Assembly: GCA_949126835.1 (NCBI GenBank)
Contig: OX421509.1
Location: 12,800,420 to 12,864,419 of the forward strand
Origin: Anisus vortex
Lineage: Eukaryota; Mollusca; Gastropoda; Planorbidae
Reading direction: 5' to 3'
DNA: 64,000 bases
Part shown: piece by piece, positions 12,901-42,069 of the stretch
How positions within the stretch are numbered: the stretch's first letter is position 1
Layout: each line of letters starts with the position of its first letter
Position numbers and translations under genes: made by a program
The notes under the pieces: generated by a model
Databases searched by the model: none
Told to the model about the DNA's origin: nothing
What the model saw: only the letters and a program-made list of their open reading frames with translations

Positions 12901-14324
12901 GTCTTTCTATGTACATGACGGTCACCAGGTCACATGTCATGGACATCAGTTTCATTTTGACACTATCTTTCTTCCACATAACTTGGCCTTTTTATTTCAT
13001 AAATGTTATTATCCATTTGAGGGGTGCAGTGGCTAGCCCAATGCTTCTCTAAATATTTCTTAAATTCCATCCATTAGAATTAGCGCTAAAACTTGGGAGT
13101 TTTTTTTTTTCAAGAATTCATTAGCATTTGATTGATTGTGCTAAAAATACAAAACAAACGTTTGAAAATAGAGTCACTATCACTCTCTTTGGTTAGAATT
13201 TTAAAAGTTTGTAATAGGCATTTAAAAACTAGCATTTGGATCAGAAGCGAAATAACCCATAATCGGCGATGCACTGCAACTGCAAGGGTCTACCAGTAGA
13301 GGCGAAGTGCAGCGACTCCACAGGGGAAATGATAAATGATAGTGTTTCTAGTATAGAAATTAGTGTATAAAAAATTTTGTAGGGATGGTAATAAAAGTCA
13401 TTATTTTGATCTACTTAGAATCTTGGATGATTAAATGATTCCATTGGACTTCTGGATTATCAATCCGGGAAGATGTCAAGTTTTTGAATATTTGTTTTTC
13501 CCATCTGTTAGAAAGGTCACTAAGGGTTGGGAAAGTGAGGGGTAAACAGACTTTGGTTGTTCAAGTTTGTGAAAACTGATAGATGTTTGGAAAATGTTTG
13601 TTGTTTTTGCTGTGCTGGACAAAGGTGTGTGAAAAATATTTTTTTTTTTTTTGGGTGTGGAGGGTGTCCCTGAGTCTACCGGTACCCAGCTCTGATGAGT
13701 ACCTGACCTTAGTTGGGGTAAAGTAAAGGTGGTTGTGCATAGCGCTGGCCACACAATCACATAGGATGCCGTGGCCACAGAAACGGGTGAACACTGCTTC
13801 ATCGCACCTATGGATCAATTCAGTCTGACGGGTACTTTACTTTTTTACTGTCGGGCCACAAAAGTCCACTTGGTGGGCCGCATGCAGCCCGCGGAATGCA
13901 TGTTTAAGACCCCTGCTTTATACCATATCAGTCAACTTTAAAATTTATTAGTATAGATTGTGTTGAAAATTTTATGTAAAACTTGGGAAAAGTTTGAGAA
14001 TTTAAAATGTCTGTGGACTAATAACTTTGGATAATGAACATCCTGATAGAGTTTGTTAACTTTTCCCTTTTTCATATGTTCCCCTTTTTCTAGATGGAGA
14101 CATCATCCGTCAACATTTTTGAAAGCCTGAAGAGTGTCCTGGATTACCAGACTCACCACAGGCTACGGGAGGCCCAGGGACGCGCCTTCGCAGAGGACCT
14201 GAACGAGAGGGTCCTGTACTGGTCCGTCGGGGAGTCTCTGGTCATCATACTGATTGGCATCGGCCAGATACTTGTCCTCCGCAGCTTCTTCACCAACACG
14301 CATAAGACGTCGGCATCAACGTGA
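9910..14324 (+). CDS. TMED7: p24-family cargo receptor, TMED7-like (4 exons, 209 aa)
   Basis: Exons 9910-10059, 12040-12096, 12625-12816 and 14094-14324 all join in phase 0 with GT/AG borders and give 209 residues. p24 proteins are type I membrane proteins that cycle between ER and Golgi in COPI/COPII vesicles and help load cargo. Residues 1-20 form a signal peptide, followed by [18 protein letters not shown] at the start of the GOLD domain. Cys34 and Cys95 (HTFCFSNEF) are the expected disulphide pair. The hallmark KKQYDSFTW and [13 protein letters not shown] blocks match the gamma-p24 (TMED3/7) branch. A helical segment [18 protein letters not shown] precedes the membrane span at about 175-196. 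The tail [14 protein letters not shown] keeps the di-Phe export signal and lacks a KKXX, as in TMED7. The start ATG at 9910 precedes the signal peptide directly; an in-frame extension upstream to 9871 has no ATG. Length is close to that of vertebrate TMED7. Confidence 0.95.
10597..10884. mobile_element. MITE-like element in TMED7 intron 1
   Basis: GCTATTCGGACCCGG at 10597-10611 is repeated inverted at 10870-10884. A further near copy, ACTATTCGGACCCG, lies near 10629 next to the left end. Inside is a roughly 50-bp direct duplication (CTATCC...CTAACCGATACTAA at about 10760-10860). No coding potential, and target-site duplications are not clear. Confidence 0.65.
10985..11055 (-). repeat. SINE family B fragment with alternative tail
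   Basis: Matches the copy at 20866-21017 over the TATAAGTTTTACAGACATTC, GAAGATTATTACGTCCACT and CCAAAATTCC blocks. The tRNA head is missing. Confidence 0.6.
11201..11295. repeat. dispersed repeat shared with 23054-23140
   Basis: The blocks GTGCCGC..GGGT(G)GCT, GGAC..GA(T/C)CTTGGTGTGC, CACCC and TACGCCC occur in the same order in both places. Nature unknown. Confidence 0.5.
11340..11508. mobile_element. short hAT-like MITE, 169 bp, in TMED7 intron 1
   Basis: Inverted ends CAGGGATGCCAG (11340-11351) and CTGGCATCCCTG (11497-11508) are flanked on both sides by ATTTAA. Inside are AGCCGGGTTTCAGGCTTTT and a second TTTTCAGGCTTTTTTG. Confidence 0.7.
12498..12624 (+). repeat. 30-bp tandem repeat abutting the exon 3 acceptor of TMED7
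   Basis: The unit GCTTTGTCTTGTGACAGACA plus TCTG(T/A)TTTAT begins at 12511, 12541, 12571 and 12601. The last copy is changed so that it ends in the true acceptor GTGTAG at 12624. Each earlier copy contains a pyrimidine tract and CAG, ending at 12527, 12557 and 12587. Use of any of them would add 97, 67 or 37 nt and break the frame. Confidence 0.9.
13653..13847 (+). mobile_element. SINE family A, 5'-truncated
   Basis: Only the body is present: GTCCCTGAGTCTACC, GTACCTGACC, GGGGTAAAGTAAAGGTGG and the tail GGGTACTTTACTTTTTTA. The tRNA head is missing. Confidence 0.75.
13848..13912. repeat. hAT terminal fragment
   Basis: CGGGCCACAAAAGTCC, GGGCCGCATGCAGCCCGCGG and AAGACCCCTG resemble the terminal region of the element at 42070-43626. 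Only one end is present. Confidence 0.5.
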
Positions 14325-14562
14325 GCCCCCAGAAGCCCCCCTCCCCTAGTTAAATCTAAATCTGATGCCCCTGATTTTATTCCAGTCCAACTTCTTTTTT
14401 TAAAATTTGTCTTTAAGGGGAAATAATTGGATTCTCTTGAACTCTTTGTCTCTAGAATTATTGTCCTTATTCTGATGGAATCTTTTTACATATTGTTCCA
14501 TGCTGCCAGGCTATTTTTAAGCCCACACAATATTTATATTTTTAGTTTTGTATTTTATCAGA

Positions 14563-14568
14563 AATAAA
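14563..14568 (+). promoter_or_regulatory. proximal poly(A) signal of the TMED7-like gene
   Basis: AATAAA lies 239 bases after the stop, followed by a T-rich stretch. Confidence 0.45.
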
Positions 14569-16850
14569 TTATTTTTTTTCATATTTTTTTTTATTTTTTT
14601 GGGGTTTGGAATTTCTAGAATAATTAATGATCAATACATTTGTATAGATATAGCCTACTGCAATTAAAGACTTTCTTAAAACGGTAATAAGAAAGCTCAG
14701 AAAACACTAAGACTTATTTCCAGTAACATTAAGAAATACAGGTGTTAAAAATATTATTTTTCTTTAAAATTATATTCCAAGTTTAAATATCCAATAGTTT
14801 TTTTTTATAAAATCTTACAATTTTCTTTTAAAATACAGCAGCTTTTTCTCATTTAAAGAACAAAATAGAAGAATGTTTTACAAAAGGCAGTAATCAAAGA
14901 ACTGGTATAAATTTAAATACACAGATATAACGTAGGCCTCAATAAATCTTAAATGTATGAGTAGCATCTGTAACACAAGGTTTGATGTAAAGTAAAAAGT
15001 AACAGTTAAGTGACTGTAACGTTAAATGAAAATGCCCTTTTTTGAAAATTTGATGAGACTGTTATCCAAAGATAAAGAACTATTTGGTGTTATTTTTGTT
15101 TAAAGGTTTGGCAGATAAGTTGAATAATGAAGTATGATGGATAGTTTGAATGAAAGTGTTGTCCATAGGGCGTCTTTATTTAGCTCATTATCTCATCATT
15201 TAGAATCATTTCAAATAGAATGCATACGGTACATTTTTGTTTAGTTTTCAGGGTTGGGAGAGTAAGGGGGAATTTTAAAAAGGGCATTTCGCATTTAGCC
15301 CATGGTTTTCAACTGTCCTCCTCCTAATATTATTTCGGCAGCGGAAACAAAAGCAAGAAGTAAAAAGCTGCTGAGAAATATCAAAATAAAAAATGATATT
15401 TGGCTTTGTTTTGAAAGTATTTTTTCATATGTTCTGCTCAGTAGTCGGACATGTTTGTTTCTTGACAAGCCTTGTGTTGTTATCATATTTAGCTCTTGCC
15501 CAAATGACAGTAGCTTCACTCATTTTCACCAACAATAAAAAATACAGTCATTGTGTTAAGTTGCTTGAGTAGATGTGATTTTTAAATATGTTTATTACTT
15601 CCATTGAGAGAGTAAGAGGTCTGTCCTGATGCTGGGTGAGCTTTTGTTTACATTGAGACATGTTTAGCCTCTTTCTAGTGCGTTGTTCTTGTTAGGTGGG
15701 GTTTTGTGTTGTGTGTTTATATGATTGTACATCATTCAAAGATAAGCTTTTGTTTATATTGACGTTTAGCCTCTTTATTCTTGTGTTGTTCTTGTTAGGT
15801 GGGGTTTTATATGTGTGTGTGTGTGTGTACGTAAAATTGAGACCAGTGGGACAGGGTGTTTCTTTTTTCTCTGGGGCCGTGACAGGGTGATTTATCGTGT
15901 GCAGTTGACACGGTGGCTTAAAGAGTGTGCCGCAAAGTGATTCAGTTCTCACCATAGACTTAGTTAATCATGTACTGTATGAGTTGTACCATCACACTAA
16001 TCATTATATAATTGGGAAGAGTGCCCCTGAGTCTACTGTCATGGGCATTTGAATTTTTTTTCAATTATGTATATTATGTATTTGAAAATAAAATCCGTTA
16101 TAATTGCTGAATTGTTTTATATAATTATTAGTATGGTATGATCAAAACTTAGTATGAAATAATTTATAGTTGATTTAACAGTAGACTTCTTTATTGTTAT
16201 GTGACCCATGGTTTTTTTCCAGCTGTAAGTTAAGATATTTGTATAACAGAAGATTATGAACACTCACGTCTGTGTATGTGGATGTATGTACATGAGTAAT
16301 AATATTATTATAGGATGAATAAATATGTAAATACCATTTGCTGATATCAAGTTAGGTATATGTATATTTATATATATAAATGTGTGTTATCCATGTGTTT
16401 TTTAAGATAACAGAAGACTTGTTTGAATGTAAATTGTTTTGCATGTCAGGGTTGTAGAGACTCCAAACAAAATTACATCTTTTTTTCTTGTTAAAAATAC
16501 ACAATTTTTTTTTCTGATAATAAAAAAAACAAAAACATTTGGAACTATATTTTTGTATTTGACTGTTTTCTTTCCCTTTTTATTCCAGTGTCAGAGTTTC
16601 TTAATGCTGACAGTTGAGTATCATCAAAACATTTCTGTTTTTTTTTTAAATTGTTTTATTTCATGGTGTTGTTGCTTGTTTGTAAATGTTTTGTCTTTCA
16701 AATATATGTTAACCATGTCTGCGAGAAATTTACGTCTCTCTCCCCAACTAGGGTGTCGGCTTTTTTGGTGCAAGTGGCAGTAGGGTTACCCTTCAGTGTA
16801 TTATTGCATGTCCCGTTTCCCTGATGCAGCTTGAAACAAAATATAATGTG

Positions 16851-16856
16851 AATAAA
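16851..16856 (+). promoter_or_regulatory. distal poly(A) signal of the TMED7-like gene
   Basis: AATAAA is followed by a G/T-rich stretch, TTTGTGGGCTTTGTCT, near 16867. This is a better downstream element than that of the signal at 14563. It would give a 3' UTR of about 2.5 kb. Confidence 0.4.
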
Positions 16857-19800
16857 CTTGACTAGTTTGTGGGCTTTGTCTAAGTATTACTTTTAAAAGG
16901 TACTTTTTGAAAAGGAGCTAAAGAGTATTTGACATTAATTTGTTTTATTGCTGCCAACCTAGTTCATTTTGTTTTTCACTCCTCATCTTATTTCCTTAAC
17001 CCTTTCATCCATATCATCAGCAAGCTTTAATGTGTAAATATTTGTCATGCATTACTTTTATTTTTATTTCTCAAACCCTAAGCTGTAAAAAATGTATATG
17101 TATCAATGTGTGACAAGATGTTTGAACATTTTGATGGTGGTCTTGGTTTCTCAAATATCCATGGGATAGGTTTTATTTGTATTTCTCTAAGTTATTAACT
17201 CCATTATATTGTTGTCTTTTTTTTTCTTTGACTGATAAATGATCAAATTAGTCAAATTAATGATGTTGAAAAAAACACCATATATTTTAATTTAAACAAT
17301 TTTGTTTTTAAACTGAAGTTTAAATTTAAGTCCAAGTCCATGTGGAATTTTACATGCCATCAAAAAATTTAAACAAAGTTTAGTATTTATACATATTACC
17401 AAACATTAGATCTAAACAGCATGTACAAATCCGATTCATTAAATAAAAAAATAAATAAATTGAAGCATTTAAACAAAATTTAAGCATTTTGATTTCATGC
17501 ACAAACAAAGTAAAAAAGAAGACTTTTAACAATTCTGCTTGAATTTAACTTAACCATCAATGTTTCAAATCCAATCATTAAAATATTTTAACATTTAGCT
17601 TTTTTATTTTTCTTCATTCACTGCCAGAATGGATTCATTCCATCTGGGACTCTAGCAACTAAGTGTTTCATTTTAACCAACAAGTTCTTTATAAGAAACA
17701 AGATACTCTTTGACTGAACTAAAATGTTAATAAGAGTAACCTAAAAGCTCTTCATGTAATCATTTTAAACAATTGTTCTGGACTCCAAATCTAGTAAGAC
17801 TACATCAACTGGGGAAGTTAAAAAACAACTGCTGAATAATGCTGACTTATGTGGCTGACTGAAAATGAATGTGTAATTATCAATTAGATAACATTGTGAG
17901 AGGTTTTCAACACTCCTCAAGCCTTTTCTAGTTCCCCAAAATCACAATCAAACCTCCCCCCCCCCCCCCCCACACACACACTCATATTCCTTTGTGTATA
18001 TTGTATTATCTAAATAATTTATGTTTAAAAAAAAATAATGTTTAAGCTTATAACATCAATCAGTCATTTAACATGAGTTTGTATAGTATAGAGTTTGTAA
18101 TTCAAAGAACATTATAAAAAATAAATAAATAACAGAACTTAAATGAAACAAAAATATGTATATTATGTAATAGTCTAAGTATAACATTTTGAGTTATATA
18201 ATGTTGCCCCCAAAAGTGCTCTTTACGTATAATGATTTCATTTAAGTTCAACATTAAAAAAAAATTTCAGTAATTCTTGTTATGCTGTGCATTCATCTAG
18301 ACATGTTTAGTCTCACAAAAAGAACAATATAGAATCTCTTCATATGTTTTTGTTTCATCACCTGTTATGTATTCAATTTTGTGGATGTAGTTTTTCTAGT
18401 TCTGCACCCAGCTTGAATGGCTATACCTTGACAATCAGTAGGGTAAGACCAATGTCAAAGGTCATTGTGCTAACAGCCACAATCCCTTGGATGCCTGGGC
18501 CTACCAAGACAGGTGAATCCCACTTCTCCCTATCAGACCAAAAGACTTTAAGTTATGGGGAATGAATATATAACTGTTCAAATCTGCTTCACAAAGCCTA
18601 ATCAGACCCTATTGGAGTTGGAGATGTTTGTTGTTTTTTTATAATATCCTTATCCTAATGTACCATTATCTAGTAAATTATGTGCCATTCTGCAAGTATT
18701 GTTAAGTTACTGTTCTCATTTTACTGCATGTTGTAGGCTCCACAGTTCAACCTGTAGATTTACACCACAACTCACCAGGTATTTCATTGTCGTTGTAGTG
18801 ACCAAGCTTAGATTTCTTAACTCTTGTCTTATGTTTACACACACAAGAGATACAGACTAAATAAACACCATTCTATTGATATCCATTACCCATCAAATCA
18901 TCAACACCTGCTATTGCTACACTGGTGAAACTGTTAAGACAATAAGGTTATGAATATGAGAAGAAATAACTGTGTATTTCTCACACTTGGTAGGTTTAGT
19001 AATTGTTAAATATTTGGCTGCAAAGGTATAGCAGCAGGCTCTACTACTACTATATGGGTCTGGTGGATGTCCCTGAGTTTATCAGGCTCCAATGTGTGGC
19101 TGAGTGCTGTGGTGGTCACATTATCCCTTTAAATTTCAAGTTTCCTATTTACTTGAACTGTTAAAATGTGTTTTGTTTAATTAGAACAAGAGAATATGTT
19201 TGAAATTAAGGTATTCATTCATTGATCATAATGTATCATGAGCTTAGGATAAATAGTAATAGAGCGAGTACAATTTTAGACACAATTTAAAAAAAATAGT
19301 GCCTGTATATTCAATGTGTATGAGTAATTGTATTTATATTCCTGGAATTGGACTGTGTATTAGGTACCATATGACTTGATGTTTGACTGTGACTTAACCT
19401 GTGCATGACTTGTGTATTAATATAAACCTAAAATAATATATGTTTATAAGAGATTAGCTGTCAAATCAAATTGTACCACAATCCACTAATGTTTTAATTG
19501 TTTGTAATGCAGTGCATCACCCTATTTTTTATTTTAGAATAATTGTTGCTTTTTTTTCAAACTATTTACTTTTAGTTGTCAACAATATCCCTCATTTTCT
19601 CCTTCATTAGATATTGGTGCATTGTCCACTTTATAAAATTGCAATCAAAGTAATATATAATACACCATTTATAATAATAACATGTAATATTTATACCAAG
19701 ATCCTATTTTTCAATTACAGACTTCAGTAAGCTTACAAGTCTAATAGATTTGTTAAAATTATTATTCTAGTAAAGTTTGATATTTTTTGTTAATTCTTCA

Positions 19801-20231
19801 ATGTAAATTCACTATATCATGTTGGTGGCTTTTTTTTTTTTAAATAAATAAAACCAAGTTTCCTGATCTCATGCAACACAATTATGAGCATGTTTGTATT
19901 TCTATTTCCTGCTGAAAATTTATTTTAAGAAATTCTTGGATAATACTTTTTTTTTATAATAATTTGGTAATTGTAAGCTCACGTTAATGTTTTCTTCTTA
20001 CTGATACATATTCTTCTCAAAGCACTTTATTTAGAATTCTTGTTTCTTTAGAATTCTTGTTACATTTACATACATAAATACAAATTGAAGTAAAGTTAAA
20101 TTATTTGATAATTACTGTTTTATGTTTATTAATTTTTGTTTGTTCACTTCAAAAATTATGAAAGTAATGGCGATGCCTTTAATGCTTAAGTGCAGCCTGT
20201 CTGATGTATAGATATTATAAAAGTAAAAAAT
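16857..20231. other. AT-rich intergenic spacer
   Basis: No splice-flanked exon was recognised. It holds a C17 run followed by a CA tract at 17955-17979 and a short SINE A body piece at about 19058-19130. Frames such as that at 18344-18565 show no family resemblance. Confidence 0.4.
17955..17979. repeat. (C)17(AC)n tract
   Basis: A homopolymer of about 17 C runs into a CA repeat. Confidence 0.9.
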
Positions 20232-20406
20232 AAGTAAAGTACCCGTTGGATTAAATTGATCATTGGGCCGGTGAAGCAGCGTTCATCATTTTCAGTGGCC
20301 ACTGCTTATAAAGGGATGTGTGGCCAGCACAATGCCCAGCCACCTTTACTGTACCCCAACTAATGTCAGGTACCCATCAGAGCTGGGTAGACTCAGTGCC
20401 CCTTAA
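20232..20406 (-). mobile_element. SINE family A, truncated
   Basis: On the minus strand the body from the ACTCAGG-like region to GTACTTTACTT is present. The tRNA head is lost. Confidence 0.7.
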
Positions 20407-20656
20407 TTATAAAATTATAAATAATAAAAATAATATATTAACACTTTTACTAGTTGATGCATTGCTGATACTTTCCATGGATAATATTCAAAGAGCTGGT
20501 CACAGAATATAGATGGGTCTCTGTAGCATAAAAAGGTTGATCAAAGTTGTATTTTTGTCATCAAGCTGATTGATACAACTAGACAAACAAAACAGCATGA
20601 AAATATAATTACATTACTACAGCTAATAGTATAAATTAGAATTTTAAAATTAGTTT

Positions 20657-20670
20657 GGGGGGGGGGGGGG
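20657..20670. repeat. G homopolymer (14)
   Basis: A pure G run followed by CACGG. Confidence 0.9.
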
Positions 20671-20865
20671 CACGGTTAAAAGCCTTGTGGGCCATGTTGT
20701 GATGCCCTTTGCACACCCCTGCCGTAGCAGATATGAAGTACGTTTCTAAAGCAACATCTCCATAGCGTCTACCTTTCTCTAGTTCAACTGTTATTGTCTA
20801 CAACTTTTTCAAGTTTCCAAGTTATACACTAGTCTTGTCTTACAGCGACACATTCTACAACAACT

Positions 20866-21017
20866 TGTAAGTCTTACAGACGTTCCTTCTAGAAAGAAGA
20901 TTATTACGTCCACTTGGCCCCAAACTCCTGTAGGGCAGCAGGGATAGAACTAGAACCCCTGCGAGGTGTCGGTTGACAGTCCGGTGAACTAACATCAGGA
21001 CCAGCCGGCCTCTCAAA
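20866..21017 (-). mobile_element. SINE family B, variant with alternative tail
   Basis: On the minus strand a tRNA-like head (GGCCGGCTGG, GTTAGTTCACCGGACTGTCA, box-B-like GGGGTTCTAGTTC) is followed by CAGGAGTTTGGGGCC and GGACGTAATAATCTTC, then the tail AGAAGGAACGTCTGTAAGAC. The tail differs from that of the copies at 26581, 32968 and 36652. Confidence 0.75.
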
Positions 21018-21119
21018 TGCTCTGGAATATAATGATGGAGACACATCTTTCTCTGGCTACAGAATAACAACAAACAGTGGACCAAGTTCAAACTAACGAC
21101 TTCAAATGTTTATAGATGG

Positions 21120-21125
21120 TTTATT
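21120..21125 (-). promoter_or_regulatory. probable poly(A) signal of the LEDGF-like gene
   Basis: TTTATT on the plus strand, AATAAA on the minus strand. It is the first exact AATAAA I could find downstream of the stop at 22486. The 3' UTR would be about 1.36 kb. Confidence 0.45.
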
Positions 21126-22155
21126 CCTAGACTTTTTTTTGTTTAAAAAGTCCAAGTGACACATTGCATTTAAAATAAAATGGAACAGTATATATAAAAC
21201 AAAAGAAAATCTTTCAGGTGTTAACATTTTCTAGCTGATAAACAAAAGCACTAAAATAATTATTTTAATTATTAAAAAAAAACACAACAACACTACGCTT
21301 ATAAAAAAATGAGAAAAAAAAATTCCAATAAATCATACCTTGAAAAAAACACCAAACAAAACTTAAAAGGACTATACCACACAAACATATTTAAACATCC
21401 AGATATACATTGAAAGAATCCACAAGGTATCACACTATTTACATAAGAATCAGTGTCACATACACAACAACCTCACATGACAGACAGCAGCAGTTAAAAA
21501 AAAAAAGAAAAATTTGACAGATTAAATATTTCAACGATTATTCACAATTTGCTATTTGGCAGTAATAAAAAAAAAAAATATTGGCCAATAGAATGTTTTC
21601 ACATCAGTTTTTAATTTTAAATACAAAAACACTTCTCTGTCAACATTAATTGTTTTTCTTTACTTATTTTAAAAATGGAAAATTTCAGCAAGGAGTTGAT
21701 TGTCTAACAAAATTAACCAGAGCAAATCAAAACAAAAAATATTAAATTAGAAATGAAAAATAAAACTTTGACATAGTTAACAAATGAATAAATTCTGTGT
21801 GGGAATTAAAAAAAAAAGTTTCTAGGTAAATTAGGAAATCCAAAGTCATGTCATTTAATTGTTCTGTAAAAAAAAGCCATACTTGAACATGTTTGTTTTT
21901 TTCATCAGAGTTTAATTTTTGTTTAAATGTATTTTTATCAACAGCAGGTGGGGTAACGGATCATTAAAACACATTATTTACAGCAAAGTGATTGACCAAT
22001 TGTAAAAGTCAATAGAGTTTTGGGATAACTACCAACCACCTGTCTTGACAAATGGATAGGTAGTACCAGTCATGCTTCACACAGCAACCGCCATCACACT
22101 ACAGAACATGCATTCATCCATCTCACTGAACAGTATAATTATAATCATTCATTAA

Positions 22156-22300
22156 ACTTTGAGGGGGTACGGTCATTCATTACAAGTCATCCACAGGCAT
22201 TTTGAGAGGGTACAGACATCCAATATACTTTGAGAGGGCACAATCATCCATTATACTTTGAAAGGGTACAGTCATCCACTGTACTTTGAAAGTGTACAGT
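22156..22300 (-). repeat. 28-bp tandem repeat in the 3' UTR of the LEDGF-like gene
   Basis: About five copies of ACTTTGAGAGGGTACAGTCA plus TCCATTAT, at a period of 28 near 22201, 22229, 22257 and 22285. Looser relatives continue to about 22460. Confidence 0.8.
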
Positions 22301-22485
22301 TGTACCTTCCACTGGAGGTTGCACAGTACCCCTTCTCACTACAGGCTGTACAATAATCGCACACACCGCAGCCGGTACAGTCACACTACTCTACTAAAAG
22401 TACAGACATCTTTACACAAGGTACATTTGTCCCTCACGATGCAGGTGGTACAGTCATCCACCACACTACAGAGCCTCATTCCCTC

Positions 22486-39599
<17,114 letters not shown>

Positions 39600-40071
39600 T
39601 TACTATCCCTAGCACCAGTGTGTTGACAAAGTCCAAAGTTTCTGTGAAAAATTTAGTAACATTATTAGCAAGCCATTAGAATATTCTACATATATAATTA
39701 TATTTTTTTAAAAATTACATACCCGTGTTTGGAATAGAAGTAGGCCTATTACCATTTACAATATATACATATTTATATTTTTTGTTTCAATTTTATTTTA
39801 AAAGGAGAGAAAAGGAAAATAAATATTTTCATTAATTGAGTAGGCCACCAATAAATTTTATATTTGTTCCAAGAATTTAAGCCCATACATGGCAGCTCTT
39901 AGCAGATGCAGATAACTGCATATACAACAAAGTGCAAAAATAATGTATTTTGTTATGTGTTTTGTAACTGGTAGGCCTACGTCCCACTAATAGGCCAACG
40001 CTTCACATTACTGCCAGCCATGTAGCCTTTCAACATCAGCATATAATAGTGTTGGTGTATTTGAACATAGG

Positions 40072-40222
40072 CTGGTCCTGTGGTTAGTTCACCAGACTGC
40101 CAACCCACATGTCGCGAGTTCTGTCCCTGCCGCCCTGCAGGAGTTTTGGGCCTAGTGCCCTAGTGGACGTAATAATCTTTTAACTCGTCGGAAGGCCTAT
40201 AAAACTTATAATGAATATGTCT
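40072..40222 (+). mobile_element. SINE family B, plus orientation, in the 5' UTR intron of copy A
   Basis: Head GCTGGTCCTGTGGTTAGTTC, box-B-like GCGAGTTCTGTCC, body CTGCAGGAGTTTTGGGCCTA and GGACGTAATAATCTTTTA, then the alternative tail GGAAGGCCTATAAAACTTAT. Confidence 0.8.
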
Positions 40223-40728
40223 AACATAACAGTATAAATAATAAGTAGGCCTGGCCTATAGTACAGTACAGGTAGGCTAGTATTTGGGATAAGGATTATA
40301 TTGATATTATTTAAATATAATAATATAATTTATAATATAGGCCTAGCTATAGAAATAAAAGGTTATACTTTAGTGTAATTGGTTCTATTTTTTTTTTAAA
40401 GTTTCATATATCATTTTAAAGATCTTTTTGTCCTGAATATGAAAATCGAGGTTTCATTGAGCGGTTCCTTTTCTGTGATTTTTATTTAATATTGAATATT
40501 TGTTAATTTTGCAAGTTTTATGAAATAATTTTACTTCCCTTGAGCACTTTGTGTTTTATTGTATTACCAGACCTGTCTACTCTGGAAAAACGCTTCGAGT
40601 ATTCTTGAGAGGGCTAAAGTGTACTTTTCCGAGGTCAAGTGTACTATGCAATAATAATTGTCATCTATCGCACCAATTATTCAAAATAATAGTCATTAAA
40701 ATTTAAACAGTTGTTTCATTTGGTTACT

Positions 40729-41670
40729 TCAGCTAGTTTGGTCATTCTTCTTTAGACTCTGGTAGTATGCCCCTTTCAGCACTTTTAAGTCTTTATCATT
40801 AAGAGCCTTTACAGACTCCAAAATGCCCACTGGCCGGGACTTGAGCACCAGAAGGCTCTCCATGGTCTGGTCAGACATTGAGGAACGCTGTGGTGTCCGG
40901 TTCTTCCTGACACAGCTGAAAACACGTTCGCATTGGGCACTGCTGTGTGGTATGGTGAGAAGCCCCAGCATCACATTCGCCAAGTCCTCAAACATCAAGC
41001 TGTCAGTATCTTCATGCTTCATTTCAGCAATAGAAAACCAATTCTGTCCTTGATGCACCCTGACACATCAGTAGATTGATATAGGCAGACCTGCTCAGCA
41101 ACTTTGTCTAGTGAGGTGTTGGTGACCAGGACAGGAAATCTGTTGATGATGAATTCTAGATTGCTGAAACTGCAAGACTCCTGCAATTTGACGTCTGCCA
41201 CTTCTGCATGCATCAACAAGTCAACATCGACGCCACAGCTTTTGTCAGCACATCAGAGTACGACAGCGACAAGTTATTGTCAACAATGATGTTGCAAATC
41301 ATTGCTTCTGCACGAGTCACGTCACGCTGAAGTTGCTCCTCCCCAGCGACGGGCTCAGGCTTCATAAGAAAAGACCTAATATTTTGTGTAGGTCTAGACT
41401 TTTCTTTCTCAACAGCCAGTTTCTGGTGCGACTCCGATTCGTCATGTCTCTTACAGTCATAGAGCCCTCCGTGTCCCACCAAGAAGTCGATATGACAAAT
41501 AGTGCAGTGTGCCAATGTGTCACTTTTCAATGACACATGCAAGTACTTATATTTCATAGAATATTTATTTATAAACTTTTGCTTCCGAGCAGAATACACC
41601 TTCGCTTTTTTACTCGGAGCAGACTCGGAAGCTTCTTCGTCATCTGTTTCATGATTTCGTGCACGCTGTC
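40729..41670 (-). pseudogene. internally deleted hAT transposase (BED finger and C-terminal dimerisation parts)
   Basis: Read on the minus strand, an N-terminal acidic stretch (ETDDEEASESAPSKKAK) near 41650-41600 leads into a BED finger, then a jump to the C-terminal part with the family signature SSAQCERVFSCV. The start is broken by an in-frame stop near 41670. Frames 41599-41213, 41219-41019 and 41058-40729 overlap with frame changes. Transposase activity is not possible without the core. A domesticated role for the remaining BED and dimerisation parts cannot be excluded but has no support. Confidence 0.8.
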
Positions 41671-42069
41671 ATACTTTGGACATTTGCGAGAGAGGAAAAA
41701 AAGGATATCAGGTCAAGGTCGCGAGCTCCGTGTTGTACAAAAACAAGTTTATAGTGACGATTTTACATCACTGAATCATTGATAGCAATAATTGAAACCC
41801 CGATGTTGAGCCGAGATCAAGTCTATTAATAAATAGTTGCTTTCGATTTAGTAGGCTGATAAACAAAAGTTTTATTGTAATGAAAACAACGAGTTTTAAT
41901 CTCTCCGTTAGTAAAATAAAACGTCAAGAATTTAAAAGAAAGCCGCGAGTAAAGCGTGCGTGACGTACAGATTGACCTAAAAACAAATTCGCGTGAAGTA
42001 GGCTTATTACCGATTGCTGTGTCAGACCATAAAAACGTTGACTTCTTGGAGATTTATATAGATCTAGTC

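Noticed and set aside
18344..18565. 73-codon plus-strand frame
   Set aside because: No acceptor, no motif, and codon use typical of random AT-rich DNA.
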